The notes under the pieces were generated by a model, which made no database searches, was not told the DNA's origin, and was given only the letters and a program-made list of their open reading frames with translations. The translations under genes were made by a program, and so were the position numbers. Of a stretch of DNA of 6,310 bases, positions 1-5,482 are shown in pieces (position 1 is the first letter of the stretch; each line of letters starts with the position of its first letter). Source of the DNA: Clostridia bacterium (GTDB lineage: Bacteria; Bacillota; Clostridia; Oscillospirales; Ruminococcaceae); NCBI GenBank assembly GCA_009177225.1, contig WFLZ01000164.1, positions 14,802 through 21,111 on the forward strand, in the 5' to 3' direction.

Positions 1-1022
1 TTTTCAGAATCAGACTCAAGGAAAAGGTCTGTCTTGGGTTTCTTTATATCAACAACGGTTTCAAAGAGGATTCTTGCACCGTCCTGAATATACTGACCCA
101 TAGAGTGCAGGTCTGTGGAGAATACGGCAGCAGACGGGAAAATACCCTTGTTGTCCTTGCCCTCGCTTTCGCCGAAAAGTTGCTTGTACCATTCAGACAT
201 CATAACAAAGCTGGGGTCATATGAAACGAGCATTTCAACAGATTTACCCTTTCTGTAGAGAATATTTCTGAGAGCAGCATACTTGTAGCAGTCGTTGTTA
301 TCGAAATCAGCACAGAAATCAGCCTGTGCCTTTGCCGCACCTTTCATAAGAGCGTCAATGTCACAGCCTGCCACAGCAATCGGAAGCAGACCAACAGCAG
401 TAAGAACAGAGAAACGTCCACCTACATCGTCCGGAATAACGAAAGTTTCGTAACCTTCAGCGTCGGAAAGATTCTTGAGAGTTCCCCTTGCCTTGTCTGT
501 TGTAGCGAAAATACGGTTTTTAGCTTCTTCCTTGCCATACTTTTCTTCAACCATCTTTTTGAAGATTCTGAAAGCAAGAGCCGGTTCAGTTGTAGTACCT
601 GATTTTGAGATTACATTTACAGAAAAATCCTTATCCTTGCAGAGCTCAATAACTTCATTAAGGTAAGCAGGATTAATGCTGTTACCAACATAATAGATGT
701 CAGGAGTATCTTTCTTCATGTTGTTGTAAAGGGGCGATTTAAGAAGTTCGATTGCAGCTCTTGCACCGAGATACGAACCGCCGATACCAATAACAATAAG
801 AATATCGGAATTAGCTTTAATTTTATCAGCAGCAGCCTTGATTCTTGCAAATTCTTCCTTGTCGTAATCTGTGGGAAGTTCCACCCAGCCAAGAAAATCA
901 TTGCCGAGACCAGTTTTATTGTGAAGTGCAGCGGCAGCAGCTTCCACCTGAGCCTTGATACCTGCAAGTTCATCATTGTTTACATAGTCATTGAGATATT
1001 TTGTATTGAGTTTTAAAGACAT
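1..1022 (-). CDS. pgi: Glucose-6-phosphate isomerase, 3' end off the window
   Basis: Interconverts glucose 6-phosphate and fructose 6-phosphate in the cytoplasm (glycolysis and gluconeogenesis). I translated 340 codons by hand from the ATG at 1022; the frame is still open at the left edge. Firmicute enzymes of this family run to about 450 residues, so roughly the last quarter is missing, including the C-terminal catalytic lysine region. Visible signatures are the sugar-phosphate (SIS) loop [11 protein letters not shown] at residues 79-89, [13 protein letters not shown] at 139-151, the family signature [15 protein letters not shown] at 200-214, the catalytic Glu in QLFGES (Glu285) and the catalytic His in TDLHSMGQ (His306). 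The 21-residue Glu-to-His spacing matches what I recall of the Geobacillus enzyme (290/311). GGAGGT at 1031-1036 sits 8 bases before the ATG. A separate promoter in the 127-base gap implies expression independent of the wall genes upstream. No active-site residue in the visible part is altered. Confidence 0.97.
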   Translation of the reverse strand, partial: MSLKLNTKYLNDYVNNDELAGIKAQVEAAAAALHNKTGLGNDFLGWVELPTDYDKEEFARIKAAADKIKANSDILIVIGIGGSYLGARAAIELLKSPLYNNMKKDTPDIYYVGNSINPAYLNEVIELCKDKDFSVNVISKSGTTTEPALAFRIFKKMVEEKYGKEEAKNRIFATTDKARGTLKNLSDAEGYETFVIPDDVGGRFSVLTAVGLLPIAVAGCDIDALMKGAAKAQADFCADFDNNDCYKYAALRNILYRKGKSVEMLVSYDPSFVMMSEWYKQLFGESEGKDNKGIFPSAAVFSTDLHSMGQYIQDGARILFETVVDIKKPKTDLFLESDSE

Positions 1023-1080
1023 TGTATTTTACCTCCAGTCTGCACGAAAAAAATCCGTACAAATATAATTCACCATATTT

Positions 1081-1109
1081 ATAATACTATATTTTAAGTT
1101 TTTTTTCAA
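1081..1109 (-). promoter_or_regulatory. Promoter of pgi
   Basis: On the minus strand, TTGAAA (1109-1104) is followed after exactly 17 bases by TATTAT (1086-1081). This is a good vegetative sigma-A type match. It would start transcription near 1074, giving a 5' leader of about 50 bases before the pgi ATG. It lies in the gap after the stop codon of the upstream S11-like gene, where I see no convincing terminator, so read-through into pgi from the wall cluster is also possible. Confidence 0.6.
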
Positions 1110-1149
1110 GAGCAAATCAAATATTTGCCATTATCCACAAATTTTACAA

Positions 1150-2295
1150 TTATTTCTTTATAAAATTTAGTAAAATCTGCTTGAATCCATAATAAAAAGT
1201 AAGCTTTTCAACGTCATTGCTGACAACAATATCAGTTTCACACACCAGAGTATCACCGCTGTAAAAACCAGCAATTCCTATTTTCTGACCCTTTTCAAGC
1301 GGTGCATTAAGATAGTCGGGCAATACAACTACCGTATTAAGTTCGCTTACACTTTTTGGAACTACAAGATTACTCTGATTTCTGAGTCTGACTTCTACCG
1401 CCAAATCAACGCCTTTTTTTACTTTTATCGGCATAAGCATTTCGTCCGGAAACATCGTAGCCGTCACATGAAAACTGCTGAATCCTTTATTTAAAAGTTC
1501 CTTTGCTTTTGCAAATGACACATCGTCGTTTTCCGCACCAAGAACAACTGCGATATAGACAGTACCTTCACTGTTACGTCCGCCCTCTGCGATGCAATAG
1601 CCTGACTTTTCCGAATGTGACGCTTTAAAGCCAATATGGCACTCATAAGTACGTGAAAGTGTATTTTCGCTTACAAGTTCAGCTTTTCCGTCCCTGACAA
1701 AGTCACGCCATGTACGGAAATACTGCTCCAAAGCATCATATTCAGAAAGTTTTGCACAGATTATTGCCAAATCGTGTGCGGTGGTATGCTCCCGCTCATC
1801 ATAATACCCATAGGGTGAATAAAAAGCGGTATTACGCAGACCAAGCTCAAATGCTCTGCTGTTCATACGCATGACGAAGCTTTCAACAGATTGTTCGGAA
1901 TATTCGGCAAGAACCGTCATTGCGTCGTTTGCATTGCCGATTATCACAGCCTTCAGGAGTTCTTCAGCGGTAATACTTTCATTCGGTTCAAGCCACACAA
2001 CAGCCCCGTCAGTACCGGCAACAGCCTGTGACGCTGTCATAACAGTGCTTAGTGTATACTTTCCGCTTTCAATATCCTCCGCTATCAGAAGCAACGACAT
2101 CAGCTTGCTCAAATAGCCTGCATTCAGCTGCAAATCAGAGTTATACTCATCAAGAACAGCACCTGTACGTGCTTCTATCAGAATATGAGCCGAATATTTT
2201 TCCTGAACATCTTCGGCTTCGTCAGCCGAAATAAACAGCACAGATGCAAGCAGTGCCATAAACACTGCCGCTATCTTTTTCAAGATATTTTTCAA
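1150..2295 (-). CDS. S11 D-Ala-D-Ala carboxypeptidase-like protein with all catalytic motifs lost (pseudoenzyme)
   Basis: Exported protein of 381 residues with the S11 (DacA/DacF, PBP5-type) architecture. It has a signal peptide (hydrophobic 8-22, likely cut after Ala24), a penicillin-binding-type domain (about 35-265), a PBP5 C-terminal beta domain (about 284-362) and an amphipathic tail ending LNFIKK that could peg it to the membrane. The fold is recognisable from ILIEARTGAVLDEYNSD, LAEYSEQSVESFVMRMN, FYSPYGYYDE, TTAHDLAII and VVLPDYLNAPLEKGQ. The active site is not preserved. Where family members have SxxK this protein has Tyr61-Leu-Ser-Lys64; SxN is Asn121-Ala-Asn123; KTG is Lys224-Ala-Ser226. 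Loss of the nucleophile serine predicts no carboxypeptidase or penicillin-acylation activity. The frame is full length with a good ribosome binding site, arguing against a decaying gene. I chose the TTG at 2295; the frame extends 8 codons upstream, but those codons are the ribosome binding site. It is last in a likely three-gene wall operon, 63 bases after the VanY-like gene. A binding, sensing or scaffold role is inference. Confidence 0.9.
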   Translation of the reverse strand: MKNILKKIAAVFMALLASVLFISADEAEDVQEKYSAHILIEARTGAVLDEYNSDLQLNAGYLSKLMSLLLIAEDIESGKYTLSTVMTASQAVAGTDGAVVWLEPNESITAEELLKAVIIGNANDAMTVLAEYSEQSVESFVMRMNSRAFELGLRNTAFYSPYGYYDEREHTTAHDLAIICAKLSEYDALEQYFRTWRDFVRDGKAELVSENTLSRTYECHIGFKASHSEKSGYCIAEGGRNSEGTVYIAVVLGAENDDVSFAKAKELLNKGFSSFHVTATMFPDEMLMPIKVKKGVDLAVEVRLRNQSNLVVPKSVSELNTVVVLPDYLNAPLEKGQKIGIAGFYSGDTLVCETDIVVSNDVEKLTFYYGFKQILLNFIKK

Positions 2296-2304
2296 ATTGT
2301 ACCG

Positions 2305-2310
2305 CCTCCC
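2305..2310 (-). promoter_or_regulatory. Ribosome binding site that fixes a TTG start
   Basis: GGGAGG on the minus strand, 9 bases before the TTG at 2295. The next in-frame start upstream (TTG at 2319) has nothing comparable before it and would translate this site as Lys-Gly-Arg-Arg. Starting at 2295 gives a clean signal peptide, MKNILKKIAAVFMALLASV. Confidence 0.8.
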
Positions 2311-2336
2311 TTTCTGCAATATATATATGAGGGAAG
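2305..2336 (-). promoter_or_regulatory. Possible hairpin covering the ribosome binding site
   Basis: Read on the minus strand, CTTCCCT (2336-2330) can pair with AGGGAGG (2311-2305) over 7 positions, one of them a G-U pair, with an 18-base A+T-rich loop. The right arm contains the Shine-Dalgarno sequence of the S11-like pseudoenzyme gene. If it forms, it would lower or condition translation of that gene. Formation is inference; the loop is long and the stem short. Confidence 0.3.
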
Positions 2337-2358
2337 CGTATCGGGTATTACGAAAAAA

Positions 2359-3309
2359 TCAATTTGTCACCGTTATAATAAAACTGTCGGTATTTGTGCC
2401 TGAAACGGTATAGTTTCCCGATAAAGGCACACGCACGGACGTAATTTCTCCGGTTGACTTCACACTGTATATATCGTACAGTGTACCATGCAGGTTATAT
2501 GATAACGGATGGTCAGATGTATATCCGCTGAGCATTTTTATATATTCCTCAAAGCATAGTTTCAGGTCTTTCATAATAGATGCGTGTATTGTCCCGACAT
2601 ACCTTAAATGCCACGGACAAAACACATTACCGGTTATATTTGCCTTTCCTTCTGGAAATCTCACAATATACCCGTAATTATGACAGTTTTCAATAATCCA
2701 CTTTTCATCGTCACAGCCGTCGTATGTAAAAACAGAGTCCCCTACATTAACCGCCAAATCAATTGTATTTCCCGTAGAGGATTCGGGAAAGAACTGCGGA
2801 CAATAAGAATCTTCGCCCGTATATGTATCAGTTGTACCATATACAAGGAAATTGGAACGTCCGGTTGCCTTATAGTAGTCTTCCATCATGGAGTTGAGAG
2901 CATCTGCGGCTTCTGTATTAAGGATAACAGGGTCTATTTCGTTTACAAGAGTATAGTAATGATTTCTGTAGTTAATAAGATTGACAGTTTCCATCATATC
3001 AAGAGATGAGAACGGGTGTTCATAATCCACATATACAAGCGTACCGGAAGCAAGTTTTGAAGCGGGAATATTCAGCTCGGAATATCCTGAAGATTCATTC
3101 TGCATAGTTGATATACAGGAATTTTCTGTAGTTATCGTTTCCGGAATTTCTCCTATGTGATACGTTTTGACAATACCGTTGTCAACTATAATATTTGGTT
3201 CTGTATTCATAAACCATAGCCTTCTCAGAGCGTCAGCCGCAAAAAGAACGCCTGCTATAAAAAACATTGTGATAATCAGACGACCTTTTCTGAGGCGTGT
3301 ATTTACCAT
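2359..3309 (-). CDS. VanY-like (peptidase M15B) protein lacking key catalytic residues
   Basis: Exported or membrane-anchored protein of 316 residues, with basic residues 5-10 followed by a hydrophobic stretch at 11-26. Residues about 88-255 match the D-alanyl-D-alanine carboxypeptidase VanY fold: VYVDYEHPF, the helix ADALNSMMEDYYKATG, STGNTIDLAV, then NYGYIVRFPEGKANITG and PWHLRYVGT. Three functional positions differ from active VanY enzymes. The SGYRS arginine region reads YGTTD (Thr160 for Arg). The first zinc ligand in SxHxxGxxxD is Ser177 (PESSTGNTID), with Asp184 kept. The catalytic Glu of ExWH is Cys231 (CPWH), with His234 kept. Codons TCC and TGT are each at least two changes from His or Glu, so a simple read error is unlikely. 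There are six cysteines (65, 170, 199, 209, 231, 252) and an added C-terminal beta-rich segment (about 270-316). GGAGG at 3318-3322 favours the ATG at 3309 over the one at 3315. It is probably inactive as a zinc carboxypeptidase, but changed chemistry cannot be excluded. Confidence 0.88.
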   Translation of the reverse strand: MVNTRLRKGRLIITMFFIAGVLFAADALRRLWFMNTEPNIIVDNGIVKTYHIGEIPETITTENSCISTMQNESSGYSELNIPASKLASGTLVYVDYEHPFSSLDMMETVNLINYRNHYYTLVNEIDPVILNTEAADALNSMMEDYYKATGRSNFLVYGTTDTYTGEDSYCPQFFPESSTGNTIDLAVNVGDSVFTYDGCDDEKWIIENCHNYGYIVRFPEGKANITGNVFCPWHLRYVGTIHASIMKDLKLCFEEYIKMLSGYTSDHPLSYNLHGTLYDIYSVKSTGEITSVRVPLSGNYTVSGTNTDSFIITVTN

Positions 3310-3317
3310 TATCATTT

Positions 3318-3322
3318 CCTCC
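3318..3322 (-). promoter_or_regulatory. Ribosome binding site deciding between two nearby ATGs
   Basis: GGAGG on the minus strand lies 8 bases before the ATG at 3309 but only 2 bases before the in-frame ATG at 3315, which is too close for normal initiation. The downstream ATG is therefore taken as the start of the VanY-like protein. Confidence 0.75.
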
Positions 3323-3340
3323 GAAATCGTTATGCACTTT

Positions 3341-3380
3341 CCGGAGGCAAATCCGGAATATGATTTTATTCCGGTTCCGG
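3341..3380 (-). repeat. CCGGAA-rich inverted repeat between two wall genes
   Basis: The 81-base gap between the S11 carboxypeptidase and the VanY-like gene holds CCGGAAT (3353-3359) and ATTCCGG (3368-3374), a perfect 7-base inverted repeat with an 8-base loop. It is flanked by further CCGG copies (3341-3344 and 3377-3380) that could extend the stem past an asymmetric bulge. No T-run follows on the minus strand, so it does not look like a normal intrinsic terminator. It may be an mRNA stability or processing element within the operon; function unknown. Confidence 0.5.
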
Positions 3381-3390
3381 CTTTGTATAG

Positions 3391-4470
3391 TCAGTTCACA
3401 CTGTTTGAAGATATGTATTTTTCTCCGCCTGCTCCGTAAACGCTGTAGGCACTCAATGTATCATAGACGGCATTCCATTTGTCAGTGCATCGGCACATAA
3501 CAAGAATGTAAGTGTTTCCGTTAATCTGTGCAAAGCTTTCTATGCAGTTTCCAGCTTCGTCCGTAAAGCCGGTTTTACCTCCCTGTATTGTGACATCGGG
3601 CATTTCGTCGCCGTACATACGGCTGAAAAAATTGCTCGTAAAAGTCAGCCCCTCCGGATTCTGTTCCGTCGGAGACACTTTGTACTCATAGGCAGAAATA
3701 ATTTTACGACAGGTATCGTTCTGAATTGCGTACTCCAGAATCAGAGCCATATCTTTTGCTGTACTGTAATTCTCCTTGTCATGGAGACCGACGGCATTAG
3801 TGAAATGAGTACTTTTAAGTCCGAGTTCTTCGGCTTTTTCGTTCATAAGACTGACAAAAGCCTTTTCAGAACCTGCGACATATTCTGAAACAGCCATTGC
3901 TGCATCAGCACCGGAGCAGAGAATCATTCCATAAAGAATATCTTCCAGCGTGGGAGTTTCTCCGGGAAGAAAACCTGCTCTTGCGGCTTCAAGTTCCACC
4001 ATGGGAAAAACCATATCGTCAGTTATTAAAACTGTGTCACTTAAATCCTCTATATTTTCAACGGCGACAATAAGCGTCATTATTTTTGCAAGAGAAGCCG
4101 GATACATTTTTACATCTGCATTTTTGTATGCAATGATTTCGTTTGTATCAACATTAATAAGTAAAGCATATTTTGCTTTGTAATCTTCACTGAAACGCTT
4201 TGAATGTCTGGTTTTTTCAGGATAGACAACAGAATTTTCCGTTGTATCGCTGACGGGTTCAATAATTGGTTCGATATATGCGGTAGTGGTTTCCGTTTCT
4301 GTCTGAACAGTCGTAACTGTGCTTACAGAAGTTCCGGAAACAGTATTTTCGCCGGCATGATTTTTTGACAGGACAAGCCATATGCCGTATATCAGAACGA
4401 TTAAAATGAGAACCGTCATGAACAATACAGGAAAATAAACCTGTTTTCTGCTTTCCTTTTTATTTTTCAT
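3391..4470 (-). CDS. S11-family D-alanyl-D-alanine carboxypeptidase, membrane anchored
   Basis: Predicted serine D,D-carboxypeptidase that trims the terminal D-Ala from peptidoglycan stem pentapeptides outside the membrane. The 359-residue protein has a short basic N-terminus, one transmembrane helix (about 12-34), a Thr/Ser/Glu-rich linker (about 43-80) and one S11 catalytic domain (about 95-340). There is no PBP5-type C-terminal domain, so the N-terminal helix probably serves as the anchor. The SxxK motif is Ser126-Leu-Ala-Lys129 in YPASLAKIMT, and KTG is Lys299-Thr-Gly301 in QGGKTGFTDEAGNC. The SxN motif reads Ser186-Gly-Ala188, so its Asn is replaced; from memory SGADA occurs in many clostridial members, so I do not treat it as loss of activity. 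ATG 4470 was chosen because GAGG (4477-4480) lies 6 bases before it, while the in-frame ATG at 4485 has no ribosome binding site. It is the first gene after a perfect promoter and heads the wall cluster. Confidence 0.93.
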   Translation of the reverse strand: MKNKKESRKQVYFPVLFMTVLILIVLIYGIWLVLSKNHAGENTVSGTSVSTVTTVQTETETTTAYIEPIIEPVSDTTENSVVYPEKTRHSKRFSEDYKAKYALLINVDTNEIIAYKNADVKMYPASLAKIMTLIVAVENIEDLSDTVLITDDMVFPMVELEAARAGFLPGETPTLEDILYGMILCSGADAAMAVSEYVAGSEKAFVSLMNEKAEELGLKSTHFTNAVGLHDKENYSTAKDMALILEYAIQNDTCRKIISAYEYKVSPTEQNPEGLTFTSNFFSRMYGDEMPDVTIQGGKTGFTDEAGNCIESFAQINGNTYILVMCRCTDKWNAVYDTLSAYSVYGAGGEKYISSNSVN

Positions 4471-4476
4471 TTTACA

Positions 4477-4481
4477 CCTCT
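4477..4481 (-). promoter_or_regulatory. Ribosome binding site choosing the ATG at 4470
   Basis: AGAGG on the minus strand (continuing TG) lies 6 bases before the ATG at 4470. The alternative ATG at 4485 lies upstream of this site and has only A+T-rich sequence before it. Confidence 0.75.
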
Positions 4482-4501
4482 GCATATATCGCTACTATTT
4501 T

Positions 4502-4530
4502 ATTATAATGCAAAAAGCTTTAAATGTCAA
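4502..4530 (-). promoter_or_regulatory. Perfect consensus promoter for the wall-protein cluster
   Basis: Minus-strand TTGACA (4530-4525), a 17-base spacer, then TATAAT (4507-4502). This matches the vegetative consensus at all 12 positions with optimal spacing. Predicted start of transcription is near 4495, leaving a 5' leader of about 25 bases before the S11 carboxypeptidase ATG at 4470. I see no equally good promoter before the VanY-like or S11-like pseudoenzyme genes, which suggests one transcript for all three. Confidence 0.85.
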
Positions 4531-4552
4531 GCACCTTATAAAATTTAAGAAT

Positions 4553-4580
4553 TTGACAGTAAAAAAATATATGATATAAT
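4553..4580 (+). promoter_or_regulatory. Divergent consensus promoter for the 137-residue protein
   Basis: Plus-strand TTGACA (4553-4558), a 16-base spacer, then TATAAT (4575-4580). Predicted start of transcription is near 4587, about 28 bases before the ATG at 4615. It is arranged back to back with the minus-strand promoter at 4502-4530; the two -35 boxes are separated by only 22 bases. Confidence 0.82.
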
Positions 4581-4614
4581 AATATGGGACTTGAATTTAC
4601 AAAAAGAGGTATAT

Positions 4615-5028
4615 ATGGATTACTATATTGAAATAGAAATAGCAGAAAAAGACCTGTTTCGGGCAGGAATAAAAGAAATTAAATATTACTGGGGCGCTGA
4701 GGGATTAGCACACACTCAAAGAAGATTTGAAACAGAAGATTCTCTTATAATGAAAGAACTTCCAAAATCAGGTAGCAGTATTAAATTTGTTAATATAAAA
4801 GAAATATATAATTTAAGAGATATTGCAAATTGTTGTCCGGATAAATTAAGTTCAAATAATCTGATGAAATTGCTGAAAAAAATTTCAACGTTAGAAAATT
4901 TCACTATTATACTCTGCGGAGATGACGAAACCATAGATTACAGTATAAAATATAACGGAAATCCCGATATATCAGAAATAATATATAATACTTTCCGTTC
5001 GGGAAAAAGCATAGTCATATATAAATAA
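4615..5028 (+). CDS. Uncharacterised 137-residue cytoplasmic protein
   Basis: I do not recognise a family. The protein starts MDYYIEIEIAEKDLF, has no signal peptide or transmembrane segment, and reads as a compact mixed alpha/beta protein. It has an N-terminal strand, WGAEGLAHTQRRF (about 26-38), a predicted helix SSNNLMKLLKKIS (about 79-91), a hydrophobic strand FTIILCGDD (about 95-103) and a C-terminal strand SIVIYK. The ATG at 4615 is preferred because AGAGG (4605-4609) lies 5 bases before it. An in-frame TTG at 4591 would place the ribosome binding site inside the gene and lies almost at the predicted transcript start. Its coding DNA is markedly more A+T-rich than the wall genes to its left, which may indicate recent acquisition. 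It is transcribed divergently from the carboxypeptidase cluster, and a hairpin with T-run follows 43 bases after its stop. Function unknown. Confidence 0.75.
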   Translation: MDYYIEIEIAEKDLFRAGIKEIKYYWGAEGLAHTQRRFETEDSLIMKELPKSGSSIKFVNIKEIYNLRDIANCCPDKLSSNNLMKLLKKISTLENFTIILCGDDETIDYSIKYNGNPDISEIIYNTFRSGKSIVIYK

Positions 5029-5071
5029 AAAACTGACATAGAAAGGAATGCGCTCATAAAGAAGTTTAAGA

Positions 5072-5115
5072 CATAGCATTTTTGATTTGCATTCAAAAGT
5101 GCTATGGAGTTTTTA
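5072..5115 (+). terminator. Hairpin with T-run: likely terminator of the 137-residue gene
   Basis: CATAGCATTTTTGA (5072-5085) pairs with TCAAAAGTGCTATG (5093-5106) over 14 positions with one G-U pair and a 7-base loop. GGAGTTTTTATT follows. It would end transcripts from the upstream plus-strand gene and insulate the promoter that begins at 5116. The stem is conserved in the right-hand copy with a compensatory change (T5074-A5104 here, C-G there), so the structure itself seems to be selected. Confidence 0.7.
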
Positions 5116-5144
5116 TTGACAAGACGACTGTTTTGATGTATAAT
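5116..5144 (+). promoter_or_regulatory. Promoter of the small winged-helix-like gene
   Basis: TTGACA (5116-5121), a 17-base spacer, TATAAT (5139-5144): a perfect vegetative consensus. Predicted transcription start is near 5151, inside the conserved 15-base element. The -35 begins just after the T-run of the hairpin. Confidence 0.87.
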
Positions 5145-5146
5145 AG

Positions 5147-5161
5147 TTACTAAGATAAATC
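5147..5161 (+). promoter_or_regulatory. Putative operator over the transcription start
   Basis: TTACTAAGATAAATC begins 3 bases after the -10 box and is identical in the right-hand block (6157-6171, minus strand), while the promoter spacers have diverged. Conservation at this position suggests a repressor site overlapping the start of transcription. It is only weakly palindromic (TTA...TAA), and I cannot assign it to a known regulator family. Confidence 0.5.
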
Positions 5162-5175
5162 AGAATTTGTAAATG

Positions 5176-5182
5176 AAAGGAG
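5176..5182 (+). promoter_or_regulatory. Ribosome binding site that fixes a GTG start
   Basis: AAAGGAG lies 9 bases before the GTG at 5192. The in-frame TTG at 5183 directly abuts the site with no spacer and so cannot be the start. Confidence 0.75.
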
Positions 5183-5191
5183 TTGAAAATT

Positions 5192-5398
5192 GTGTTTTTT
5201 CCACCAATAGTTTTAATACGCAAGAACTTGATTATAAAAAAATTATCTCAATGTGGTGCTTTTACTGATGAAACTGCTAAAACATTTTCGGAAGCCGGAA
5301 TTATTAACCCTAATGGGTTCAAAAAAGTAAATGACGCTTTAGAAAAACAAAGGGTATTAGTAAGAACTAAAGAAAACAAATATTACTTGAATAAATAA
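5192..5398 (+). CDS. Small winged-helix-like protein, 68 residues, uncharacterised
   Basis: Short protein with a hydrophobic and basic N-terminus (FFPPIVLIRKNLIIKKL, residues 2-18). A conserved-looking body follows: CGAFTDETAKTF (21-32), EAGIINPNGF (34-43), a helix KKVNDALEKQ (44-53) and a C-terminal hairpin VLVRTKENKYYL (55-66). The ending of a helix then VxxRTKxNKYYL resembles the recognition helix plus wing of small winged-helix DNA-binding domains, but I recognise no named family, so DNA binding is inference. I recall similar short proteins in other gut Firmicutes without an assigned function. The start is GTG 5192, chosen by its ribosome binding site. The gene has its own perfect promoter, ends at a bidirectional terminator, and faces the GyrI-like gene, with which it shares the upstream control block. 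It could be the regulator of both. Confidence 0.78.
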   Translation: MFFPPIVLIRKNLIIKKLSQCGAFTDETAKTFSEAGIINPNGFKKVNDALEKQRVLVRTKENKYYLNK

Positions 5399-5412
5399 TT
5401 GTAAATTATAAT

Positions 5413-5482
5413 ATTGAATAATAAGAACAAGCCCCGAAGCAATTATTGATAACTGCTTCGGGGGTTGTTCTTATTATTCGAT
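5413..5482. terminator. Long bidirectional intrinsic terminator between convergent genes
   Basis: Arms 5416-5441 and 5454-5479 pair over 25 of 26 positions (one G-G mismatch at 5431/5464), with a 12-base loop. A few more pairs are possible further out. The core is G+C rich (CCCCGAAGC with GCTTCGGGG) and is continued outward by an A+T stem whose 3' side, TTGTTCTTATTATT, acts as the T-rich tail on both strands. It lies between the stop codons of the winged-helix-like gene (5398) and the GyrI-like gene (5504) and would end both transcripts. Confidence 0.92.

Larger units (their letters stand above)
5027..5168 (+). repeat. Left copy of a 142-base hairpin-promoter-operator block (inverted repeat)
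   Basis: This block recurs inverted at 6150-6290. By hand alignment the copies are about 80% identical over about 141 positions with a single one-base gap. Conserved parts in order are AAAAAACTG at the outer end, a perfect 15-mer CTCATAAAGAAGTTT (5053-5067), the hairpin (5072-5106), the promoter (5116-5144) and a perfect 15-mer TTACTAAGATAAATC (5147-5161). The outer end overlaps the stop codon of the 137-residue gene. The block feeds the small winged-helix-like gene. It could be a duplicated control region or a promoter-carrying repeat. Confidence 0.85.

Noticed and set aside
475..976. Open frames overlapping pgi in other frames or strand
   Set aside because: pgi is unambiguous here by family motifs across the whole stretch.
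1112..1128. Inverted repeat GCAAAT/ATTTGC in the gap before pgi as a terminator
   Set aside because: Only 6 A+T-rich pairs and no T-run after it on either strand; it overlaps the region just upstream of the pgi promoter and is likely chance.
1871..2403. Plus-strand open frames antisense to the S11-like pseudoenzyme gene
   Set aside because: They overlap each other and a well-supported minus-strand gene, encode low-complexity Ser- or basic-rich peptides, and lack ribosome binding sites.
1150..3309. Calling the VanY-like and S11-like genes pseudogenes
   Set aside because: No frameshift or internal stop, full-length domains, export signals and good ribosome binding sites; only active-site positions are altered, which fits pseudoenzymes better.
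2608..3500. Plus-strand open frames antisense to the VanY-like and S11 genes
   Set aside because: These are shadows of genuine minus-strand genes; products resemble no protein and starts lack ribosome binding sites.
5413..5482. Long palindrome between convergent genes as an attachment site or CRISPR-like element
   Set aside because: G+C core with T-rich tails on both strands between two stop codons is fully explained as a bidirectional terminator; there are no spaced repeats.
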